Shown: in pieces, positions 8,460 to 14,875 of the stretch
How the letters are laid out: every line of letters begins with the position of its first letter
How positions within the stretch are numbered: the first letter of the stretch is position 1
From: Sphingomonadales bacterium
Lineage (GTDB): Bacteria; Pseudomonadota; Alphaproteobacteria; Sphingomonadales; Sphingomonadaceae
NCBI GenBank assembly: GCA_027485735.1
Contig: JAIXQM010000115.1
Coordinates: forward strand, 1-32,877
Reading direction: 5' to 3'
DNA: 32,877 nucleotides
The notes under the pieces: model-generated
What the model was told of the DNA's origin: nothing
Seen by the model: only the letters and a program-made list of their open reading frames with translations
The model's database searches: none
Program-made: the position numbers and the translations under genes

Positions 8460-8759
8460 ATGAGCCTTGCACAGATCACGGAACAGATGACCGAGCGCCT
8501 GGGCGCCGGCGGCCAGTTCAAGAAGTCCGTGAAATTCGATTTCGGCGCCGATGGCTTGGTGCGCATTGATGATACCGTTTCGCCCGTCGTCGTCAGCAAT
8601 GAAGACGGCACCACCGCCTGCAGCATCAAGGTTTCGATGGCTGATTTCATGGATATCGCCACCGGCAAGCAGAACGCCCAGATGGCGTTCATGATGGGCA
8701 AGCTCAAGATCGAAGGCGACATGTCGGTCGCCCTGTCGCTGGGCAGTATCCTGGGTTGA
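8460..8759 (+). CDS. SCP2 sterol-binding-domain protein
   Basis: A 99-residue single-domain protein resembling sterol carrier protein 2, a lipid-binding fold with a hydrophobic tunnel. Typical features are the central strand FDFGADGLVRIDD, the segment TACSIKVSMADFMDIATGKQN, and the C-terminal MMGKLKIEGDMSVALSLGSIL. GAGAAGGA is 6 bases before ATG 8460, which makes that start better than ATG 8454, which would touch the ribosome site. Bacterial stand-alone SCP2 proteins probably bind acyl-CoA or other lipids; the ligand here is unknown. It follows the terminator at 8406-8440 and has no overlap with its neighbours. Confidence 0.88.
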   Translation: MSLAQITEQMTERLGAGGQFKKSVKFDFGADGLVRIDDTVSPVVVSNEDGTTACSIKVSMADFMDIATGKQNAQMAFMMGKLKIEGDMSVALSLGSILG

Positions 8760-8837
8760 ACCGGCCATGATGGCTCACCGGGCGTGGGCATTGCCCGGCC
8801 CGGTGGCCTGAGGCTCCTCTTCTTGAATGGGTAGTTA

Positions 8838-9500
8838 ATGCGTTCAATTTTGTGGCTGGCGCTGAGTTGTATCCTTGTGGCGAGCGCTGCCGACGCCGCG
8901 CCGCGCAAGAGCAAGCGTCCGGTTCGCAAGGCACCGGTCAAAGCCGCTAGCCGAATGCCGGCCAAGCCGCCGGCGCCAAAGCCGCCAACAACAGCCGGCA
9001 TCATGGTGCCCAAGGCGGTGGTTCTGATCCGGGCGATCCCGGCTGAAACACGCGCCCATGCGGTGTGGACATTGCGCGCGGCATTGAACGTCGCTGCCCT
9101 GCAGTGCCAATACTCACCGTTCCTGCGCTCGGTGGACAATTATAATCAGATGCTGAAGAAGCACGGCGGCGAGCTGACATCAGCCCAGACGACGATGCTG
9201 AGCCATTATACGCGGACAATGAAGCGCGGCGGCGCAGCGGCTTTTGATCGCTACAACACCCGCAGCTACAACAGTTTTTCGACCCTGGATGCGCAGTATA
9301 ATTTTTGCTGGGCTGCTGGTCAGGCGGGCCAGGCAGTGCGTGTCGGCGATGTCGGCGCAATGGGCCGGATTGCAGAGGCCATGGTACCGGAGCTGCGCGC
9401 CGCGCTGGCCTATGTGCCGCCGGCTGCCGGATTGAACGTGCCGCCATTGCCGCCGCTGCCCGATGTGCGGCCGGATCTGGCTAACCTCACCGAGAACTGA
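8838..9500 (+). CDS. Secreted protein of unknown function
   Basis: A 220-residue protein beginning with a clear Sec signal (MRSILWLALSCILVASAADA, cleavage after ADA-A). A basic, Pro/Lys/Arg-rich stretch to about residue 52 follows, then a globular part with ALNVAALQCQYSPFLRSVDNYN and YNSFSTLDAQYNFCWAAGQAG. Two Cys, one in each motif, could form a disulfide in the periplasm. The sequence ends with a Pro-rich segment (VPPLPPLPDVRP). I associate the LQCQ...YN pattern with conserved, unnamed exported proteins of sphingomonads, but no function can be given. It lies between the SCP2-type gene and the terminator that faces ompA. Confidence 0.8.
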   Translation: MRSILWLALSCILVASAADAAPRKSKRPVRKAPVKAASRMPAKPPAPKPPTTAGIMVPKAVVLIRAIPAETRAHAVWTLRAALNVAALQCQYSPFLRSVDNYNQMLKKHGGELTSAQTTMLSHYTRTMKRGGAAAFDRYNTRSYNSFSTLDAQYNFCWAAGQAGQAVRVGDVGAMGRIAEAMVPELRAALAYVPPAAGLNVPPLPPLPDVRPDLANLTEN

Positions 9501-9587
9501 CCGACACTCTTCTGGTTGGTGGCTTAACAACCAGGCGGCAGCCTGCGGGCGGGGGCTGGCTGTATCTGGTCCTGAGTGACGGCAGAC

Positions 9588-9621
9588 AAAGAAAAAGGGG
9601 GAGCGGCTGAGCCGCTCCCCC
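9588..9621 (-). terminator. Terminator of the OmpA-family gene
   Basis: GGGGGAGCGGC (9597-9607), TGA and GCCGCTCCCCC (9611-9621) form a perfect 11-bp stem. On the minus strand it is followed by TTTTTCTTT, a normal intrinsic terminator for the gene ending at 9646. The stem may also stop plus-strand transcription from 9500, but there is no T-run on that side. Confidence 0.9.
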
Positions 9622-9645
9622 GATTTCGTTCAGCCTGAAAGCCGC

Positions 9646-10845
9646 TTACTGCGGCTGGCAGGGGCCCGTCGGGGCCGGCGCTGGAGCACCGCTGAAGGTG
9701 ATTTCCACGCGACGGTTCTGCGGTTCACGCACGCCATCGGCGGTATCAACCAACGGACGGCCTTCGCCGAACGCTTCGGTGCCCATCGCATCAGCGGGAA
9801 CGCCCTTGCCGGCCAGATAGGCCTTCACGGCATCAGCGCGACGCTGCGACAGCTTCACGTTGTAATCGTCCTTGCCCGACTTGTCGGCGTGGCCGGCAAG
9901 CGCAACACTGGTCTGGCCAGTGGCGGCAAACTGTTCCGCAGCACGATCAAGGATCGCAGCGGCTTCAGCTGTGATGGCCGACTTGTCCCAATCGAAGAAG
10001 ACCAAGAACGGACCCGGGGTCACAGCAGCCGGCGGGCACGGCGGCAGCGGGGCCGGTGCGGGCGGAGGCGGCGGAGGCGGCGGGGGCGGCGGCGGGGGCG
10101 GCGGTGGCGGTGCTTCAGCCTCGAAGAAGTTGTAGGTCAGCGTCAGCAGCACGCTGTGGCTGCGGAACGCGTTGCTCACCGGCAGACCGTTCACGGTGAA
10201 CGTGTCCACCTTGTTCACGTTCATCCAGCGATACTTCAGGCCGACATCGACATGATCGCTGATCGGCTTGTAGACGCCAGCCAGAATGTTCCAGGCGAAC
10301 GACGTATCAGCATCGTCCTGGAACACCAGGCCCGGATTGCGCAGACGGGCAAATTGCTTGACGCGGGCGATACCGGCACCGGCGCCGATGTAGCCACCGA
10401 AGTCCTTGTCCTTGCCGCCGAAGTCGATGAGGCCGTTCAGCATGAAAGCCAAGGCGCTGGCGGTGCCGCCGGCGTTCGGATACTGCTGCGTCGGCGGAAT
10501 GCCGACCGTATTGACGCCAGCCGCCGTCGTGTACGGGATCGCCGGCGGCGGGTTCAGCAGGTTCGATTCACGATTCTTCGAACGCAGATAGTTCAACGCG
10601 AATTCGGCGCGGAAACCGCCGAAGTCATACCCGATGTTCCCGCCGAAATCGAAGCCGGGGAAATAGGTGTGCGTGATCGAGTTTTCGACCGTGGTCGCGC
10701 CATTGGCGGTGGAAATATCCAGGCTCTGCTTCTGCAGCAGGTTCACACCCGCTTCCAGACCAATATACCAAGCCTTGTCCTTCGCAGTGGCCGCGCTCGA
10801 AAGCGCGGTGGCCGCGAGGGCGAGGCCGATCGCAAACTTGCGCAT
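9646..10845 (-). CDS. OmpA-family outer-membrane porin with polyproline linker
   Basis: A 399-residue outer-membrane protein. The signal peptide MRKFAIGLALAATALSSAATA precedes an eight-strand-type barrel (WYIGLEAGVNLL, FPGFDFGGNIGYDFGGFRAE, SDHVDVGLKYRWMNV, LLTLTYNFFEAEA), then 17 consecutive Pro and an AP-rich linker. The C-terminal OmpA domain that binds peptidoglycan carries FFDWDKSAI, ALAGHADKSGKDDYN, LSQRRADAVKAYL and PQNRRVEI. It anchors the outer membrane to the wall. AAAGGGGAAGACG precedes ATG 10845, and a strong terminator follows at 9588-9621. Two closely spaced Cys, one before and one after the linker, are not obvious; one Cys sits in PLPPCPP. Confidence 0.93.
   Translation of the reverse strand: MRKFAIGLALAATALSSAATAKDKAWYIGLEAGVNLLQKQSLDISTANGATTVENSITHTYFPGFDFGGNIGYDFGGFRAEFALNYLRSKNRESNLLNPPPAIPYTTAAGVNTVGIPPTQQYPNAGGTASALAFMLNGLIDFGGKDKDFGGYIGAGAGIARVKQFARLRNPGLVFQDDADTSFAWNILAGVYKPISDHVDVGLKYRWMNVNKVDTFTVNGLPVSNAFRSHSVLLTLTYNFFEAEAPPPPPPPPPPPPPPPPPAPAPLPPCPPAAVTPGPFLVFFDWDKSAITAEAAAILDRAAEQFAATGQTSVALAGHADKSGKDDYNVKLSQRRADAVKAYLAGKGVPADAMGTEAFGEGRPLVDTADGVREPQNRRVEITFSGAPAPAPTGPCQPQ
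10060..10110 (-). repeat. CCG-rich tract coding 17 prolines in a row
   Basis: Reading on the minus strand, codons CCG, CCA, CCC and CCT give 17 uninterrupted Pro between the barrel and the OmpA domain. Such tracts stall ribosomes and depend on elongation factor P. The near-perfect CCG repetition also makes the DNA prone to length variation and assembly error. Confidence 0.9.
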
Positions 10846-10994
10846 CGTCTTCCCCTTTTTGTTGAACCAGTCCTATTCTGGCCTCACGACTGTCTGTAAC
10901 GCAGGCGCTTGCGGGGATGCAAGTCTGGATTGGTTAAGATTGTTGCCCCGATGCAACAGTTCAAAGCGGAAAATGGCGACAGCGCTCCCTGATT

Positions 10995-11483
10995 TCAGGA
11001 AATTATGCCCTGCTGCTGCAAGGCCGCAAGCAATGTAGCCAAAGTTGCGCGGGCTTCGCTGTCCACCGTGCCACCACCGCTGGGCAGGGTGATTATAGCT
11101 GGGGTGGCGGCCAATAGGGTGCGGCCATTGATCGAAAGACCCAGAGTGGGCCACTCGGCCTGCCAGTCGCCCTTGCGGACAAGCATCACCTCTTCGTCAT
11201 CGACAAGCACGACCTGTCCATCGCGGGGACTTGCGGCCAACCAGCCCGAATCTTGCCAATACATCAGCGTTCCGGCCGGATGACCCCAGGCAGACCCTCC
11301 CGAATTGGGCACGATATAGCATGTGCCGGGTTGCGGCGCGGTGGGCGGCGCCGTCATGCTGCGGGATACGACCACCAAGGCCACGAGCCGGTCCAGCGCC
11401 AGCACTGCTTCGTTGTGCGTGACGTCTTTCTGGGCCTGGCCGGCGGCAATCAGCGGCAGGGCAAGGCGCGGTGTTGCGGGCAT
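10995..11483 (-). CDS. DUF2793 protein at the end of the GTA cluster
   Basis: A 162-residue protein with the DUF2793 hallmark at its start, RLALPLIAAGQAQKDVTHNE, followed by a GTCYIVP and AGTLMYWQDSGWLAASP region typical of the family. The C-terminal part (TLPSGGGTVDSEARATLATLLAALQQ) looks like a short helical or trimerising tail. DUF2793 proteins occur at the distal end of phage and GTA tail operons in alphaproteobacteria and are thought to belong to the tail tip or fibre; the exact role is unknown. ATG 11483 lies 15 bases past the g15-type stop, so it is the last gene of the operon. No convincing terminator follows before 10846. Confidence 0.85.
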   Translation of the reverse strand: MPATPRLALPLIAAGQAQKDVTHNEAVLALDRLVALVVVSRSMTAPPTAPQPGTCYIVPNSGGSAWGHPAGTLMYWQDSGWLAASPRDGQVVLVDDEEVMLVRKGDWQAEWPTLGLSINGRTLLAATPAIITLPSGGGTVDSEARATLATLLAALQQQGIIS

Positions 11484-11498
11484 TGATCTGACTCCTGT

Positions 11499-13652
11499 TC
11501 AGCTTATGAGCAAAGTGGCGACAGGGCCCATCGTGGCGCCCACCTGGGCTACATCCAGCCACAAGGGCCCGGCCTGATCGGCCAGGATCCACGACGGTCC
11601 GTTGAGCTCTGCCTCCGCGACGATTCCCGCTGCGTCGCGTAGCACTGCACGAAACGCCAGCTGGCTTTCGCCGATCGGCACATCGGCCAGATCGGGCCAG
11701 CCAAAGCCGGCCCGGCTCTGGGCAATCCAGCTCAGGTGCAGTTGCCCGGCCTGCCGCCGCCACGAAAGATGCACGGGCAGCAATGGCCTTATGCCAGCAC
11801 CGTCCAGCGTTACGGCCACCGGCACGGCGGCCGCATCACCGGCGCCGCGGGCGCGCAGCAGCACGGTCTGGCCCTGCCTTTCCAATGGCAGCTGCACGGC
11901 CAGCATGGCGCCCTGATCCAGCAAAACGAAGCGTTCGTCGACCGCATGCGTGGCTACCGCCAAATCCGTGCCGCGCCGCGCGCGGAGCAGGCCCGACAGG
12001 CGAAAGCGGCGGTTGCCCAGAGCTTCGGCCGTCGCAAACTGGATGATCTCGTCCCCCAGCAAGGCGAGATTGGCACCGGCCAGCACGGCCTGTTCGCTGC
12101 GGCTTTCCAGCCACATGCTGTCGGCGAGCAATTCCACCTCCACTTGGCCCAAGCGATCCCATCCAGCCGGGATCGCCGTTGGCAACACTGAAACGCCGCG
12201 CCCCATCGCCACCGGCGCGGGCAGTAGCCCAACCGGCTCATAGCTCGCGCCATTATCCAGGCTGAGCATCACACCCGCCCGCCGCCAGCCTGGCGATGCG
12301 CCGGCACCGGCAATCCACAGCCTTGGGCCATCGGGAAATTCGCCGGGCAAGGGCGGCAGATCGAGCGCCAGCAATGTGGTAGGGCCGGCGGGCTGATCGC
12401 CGTGCACGAGCACCCGGCCAGGATCACTGGGCTGCAGGAGCGCGCCTGCCGTGCCGACCCGCGCCAGTTCCAGAGTGAGCACAAAGCGTTCGAAACGCGT
12501 CTCGCGCACCTGCCAGTCCAGATCGTCCAGGCGCAGCACGTCGCCGGGCATGATGCCGAGGTAGCGCCACGGCAGCCGCAGGGTGCGCTGTTGCCGCGCT
12601 GCCGCCAGCCGCAATAGGCGGTCATGACAAAGCTGTTTGGCAGCGGCGGCAGACAGCGCCAGCGGCAGGCCATCGCCATCAACGCGCACCCCTGACCGCA
12701 AGCGCGCGCGTTGCAGGCCAGGCTGATAATCGCGATCAATGTCGTAATAGCCCAGTTCAATGGCATCCGGCGACGATGCTGCGGCATTGCGGCGATGGCG
12801 TTCCTTGGCCTGCTGGCGACCATCAGTTCGGGCATCGGCGGCCCCGCCCGGCGCAATGGCCAGCGCTGGCCGCCCCGGCCCCACCAGGGCACGGCCGGCG
12901 GCAAGCACCGCGCCACTGGCCATGAGCGAGGGTGCCAACGCGTCTGCCAGTGGAGCCGCCGCGCCAAGATAAAGCCCAGCGACGTCGGGAAAATCACCGC
13001 TCACCGGCAGGTTCACGCCGGCAGTGGCGGCCAGTTCCACCAACGCCGCGCCCAGCGGCACAGGCGCATCATCGGCAATGAGCTCAAACGACAGGTTGGG
13101 CAGGCGATTGCCAAATTCGGCCAGTGGCAGATCTTCGAACACCGCATAGGCCAGGCCGCGAAACGCCGGCGCTTCGTCTTCGGCCGCCGCGATCAGCGGA
13201 TCGGGAGACTGACGTTCCGAACCGGTGTGGAGGCGCATCGTCACCGGTTGAAGCCATTGGCCATTGCCATCGCGCAGCAGTTTGCCATCGGCCCACACCC
13301 GGCCGATGGCCACGATGGCCCGCGCCGCCAGCACCACGGCAAAGCTGGCCGAATAGCTGTAACTGGTGCTCGAAGGCCCGCGCTTGCCGCCGCCGCTACG
13401 CGTACTGCTCTCACGAATCGGAGCCGCCCAGACGATATTGCCGCTCACCCGCATGCGGCCGCGCACCACCGGGATCGGCTCACCATAGCTGGCGGCCTGG
13501 ATTTCGGGATTGGCCTGTCGCTGCCCGCCGCGCTCACCACCGCCGCCGCCGAACAGACGCCGATCGACGACACTGCCAAGCAGCGTGCCGACAATTCCGC
13601 CAATCGGCCCCAGCACCGCGCGGCCAACAACACCCAAAACCAGAGTTGCCAT
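11499..13652 (-). CDS. GTA g15-type tail-tip protein, short form
   Basis: A 717-residue tail protein related to the C-terminal part of RcGTA g15 (Phage-tail_3 / gpJ-like). The start has a Gly-rich hydrophobic segment (VLGVVGRAVLGPIGGIVGTLLGS) and then YGEPIPVVRGRMRVSGNIVWAA, the usual beginning of tail-tip hub proteins, where other members also show an IPVVYG pattern. Later parts (YYDIDRDYQPGLQRARLR, LRLDDLDWQVRETRFERF, LLGDEIIQFATAEALGNRRFRLSGLLRARRGTD) match the repeat-rich tip domains. RcGTA g15 is about 1,300 residues with an N-terminal TIM-barrel-like part; that part is not here. It probably forms the baseplate tip that contacts the recipient cell. ATG 13652 comes 9 bases after the g14-type stop. 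Confidence 0.85.
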   Translation of the reverse strand: MATLVLGVVGRAVLGPIGGIVGTLLGSVVDRRLFGGGGGERGGQRQANPEIQAASYGEPIPVVRGRMRVSGNIVWAAPIRESSTRSGGGKRGPSSTSYSYSASFAVVLAARAIVAIGRVWADGKLLRDGNGQWLQPVTMRLHTGSERQSPDPLIAAAEDEAPAFRGLAYAVFEDLPLAEFGNRLPNLSFELIADDAPVPLGAALVELAATAGVNLPVSGDFPDVAGLYLGAAAPLADALAPSLMASGAVLAAGRALVGPGRPALAIAPGGAADARTDGRQQAKERHRRNAAASSPDAIELGYYDIDRDYQPGLQRARLRSGVRVDGDGLPLALSAAAAKQLCHDRLLRLAAARQQRTLRLPWRYLGIMPGDVLRLDDLDWQVRETRFERFVLTLELARVGTAGALLQPSDPGRVLVHGDQPAGPTTLLALDLPPLPGEFPDGPRLWIAGAGASPGWRRAGVMLSLDNGASYEPVGLLPAPVAMGRGVSVLPTAIPAGWDRLGQVEVELLADSMWLESRSEQAVLAGANLALLGDEIIQFATAEALGNRRFRLSGLLRARRGTDLAVATHAVDERFVLLDQGAMLAVQLPLERQGQTVLLRARGAGDAAAVPVAVTLDGAGIRPLLPVHLSWRRQAGQLHLSWIAQSRAGFGWPDLADVPIGESQLAFRAVLRDAAGIVAEAELNGPSWILADQAGPLWLDVAQVGATMGPVATLLIS

Positions 13653-13661
13653 GCCAAATTC

Positions 13662-14081
13662 CTATCTGATTCCGGGCAGAGCCCAGCAGGCCACCACCGG
13701 CCAATCGTCCGGCACTGGCCCTTCCACCACGCAGCCCAGCCCGGCGTGAGCATGCAGGATGCCGCGATCGGTGATCAGGGCGAGGTGGCGATGCCCGGGT
13801 GCCAGCGCATATTCCACCAGATCAGCCGGGCGCGACCGCCGCACCCGGCGCAAGCCGAGGTGGCGCAGCGTTGCGGCCAGCAGATCTTCATGGTCACCGC
13901 CCAGCGCATAGGGCGGCACGGGCCCCAGCGGCACGCCGGCGCCGGCCGCCGCCAGCAGGGCCACGCCAACGCAATCCAGCCCCACGCCGATCAGCCGGCC
14001 TTGCGCACGAAAGCGCGTGCCTAGCCCGGCGCGGGCTGCGGCAATGGCACCGCGCCGCCGGCGTGACAGTTCAGACGGCAT
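13662..14081 (-). CDS. GTA g14-type NlpC/P60-like cell-wall peptidase
   Basis: A 139-residue probable peptidoglycan peptidase carried in the tail tip, which would open the recipient wall for DNA entry. The nucleophile is likely Cys37 in GVGLDCVGVALLAA. The His is likely His99 in LAPGHRHLALITDRG, with LHAHAGLGCVVEG after it, the usual order in this family. The N-terminus SELSRRRRGAIAAARAGLGTRFR is typical for GTA peptidases. Length matches RcGTA g14 (about 150). ATG 14081 overlaps the g13-type stop by 11 nt, consistent with coupled translation. Confidence 0.88.
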   Translation of the reverse strand: MPSELSRRRRGAIAAARAGLGTRFRAQGRLIGVGLDCVGVALLAAAGAGVPLGPVPPYALGGDHEDLLAATLRHLGLRRVRRSRPADLVEYALAPGHRHLALITDRGILHAHAGLGCVVEGPVPDDWPVVACWALPGIR

Positions 14082-14871
14082 AGCGCGTCAACAGATCGGT
14101 GCCCGGTACATGCGGTTCGCCGCGGAAATTGCGCGCGTTGGCAAAGCGGTCGCGGCAGGTGGCAAAGCGCTTGTCGCAACCTTCGCGCAGGCGCACCCGG
14201 GTTCCGGTGGCCAACGCCAATGGCTCATCCATCACCAGCCAGCCGGCATCTTCGGCGAGCAGACGGCGCACCAGCCCAGCCTGAGGCCCGTCCATCACCG
14301 CCAGCTCGCCCTGCACATGATCGGCCGCCACGATACCGGCGATCTGCACTTTATCCTGGGCAATGGCGGCAACCGTCGCCAGCCGTTCGCGCGGCCGCAG
14401 ATCAACCTTGCAGCGGGCATCGCCCAACTCGGCGCGGCATTCGGGCGAGCAGCTTTCCACCACGCTGGCCGCCAGTGCCGCGCCCGGCCCGATCAGTTCC
14501 GCCGTGAAGCCGGCATCGGCCCCGGTGCCGACGGCCACATCACCCAATGTGCCTTCCGCGAGCCATTGCTGCCCGGCATCGGGATCACGCCAATCGACCA
14601 GGAACAGATCCAGCCGCGCGCCATCCCAGCGCCCGGCCAGCAGATCGGTGCCAGTGAGCGCCCCGGCCGACAAGGCACCGGCCAACTCCATGTCGTCGGC
14701 CGAAACGCCGTCGCTCAACACCACGGCCGAGGGCGACATGCCGGGCCGGCTTTCATGGCGCAGGCCGTTCACCAGCAACGGTCGATCATGGCTGGTGAAA
14801 CCCAGCGCCACGCCATCGCGCCGCACAAGGCGCCAGCACAGCGCCAGGTGTGTCAATTCCTCGGCCAGCAT
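14071..14871 (-). CDS. GTA g13-type hub protein (DUF2163), Cys-rich
   Basis: A 266-residue tail hub protein with the DUF2163 / phage BR0599 pattern. The N-terminal part holds ALCWRLVRRDGVALGFTSHDRPL and VSADDMELAGALSAGALTGTDLLAGRW. The C-terminal part has Cys141, 145 and 154 (CSPECRAELGDARCKVDL) and Cys232 and 239 (GCDKRFATC), then NARNFRGEPHVPGTD. In RcGTA the corresponding hub binds an iron-sulfur cluster through four Cys, and the spacing here would allow the same. The start ATG 14871 follows the upstream stop by 4 bases, with GAGG directly before. It sits between the distal tail and the peptidase, as in other GTAs. Confidence 0.9.
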   Translation of the reverse strand: MLAEELTHLALCWRLVRRDGVALGFTSHDRPLLVNGLRHESRPGMSPSAVVLSDGVSADDMELAGALSAGALTGTDLLAGRWDGARLDLFLVDWRDPDAGQQWLAEGTLGDVAVGTGADAGFTAELIGPGAALAASVVESCSPECRAELGDARCKVDLRPRERLATVAAIAQDKVQIAGIVAADHVQGELAVMDGPQAGLVRRLLAEDAGWLVMDEPLALATGTRVRLREGCDKRFATCRDRFANARNFRGEPHVPGTDLLTRYAV

Positions 14872-14875
14872 CGCC

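Noticed and set aside
10941..10958. TGTTGC / GCAACA hairpin between the GTA end and ompA
   Set aside because: It is a 6-bp stem with no T-run. It could be part of the ompA promoter region, but no boxes fit well around it, so I make no call.
10988..10999. Small inverted repeat CCTGA-TT-TCAGG at the end of the DUF2793 gene as a GTA terminator
   Set aside because: The stem is only 5 bp, overlaps the stop codon and has no T-run on the minus strand. The end of the GTA transcript remains undefined.
12711..14024. Long plus-strand open frames within the g13-g15 region (for example 437 codons at 12711-14024)
   Set aside because: These are shadow frames opposite the g14- and g15-type genes, with low-complexity basic products and no motifs.
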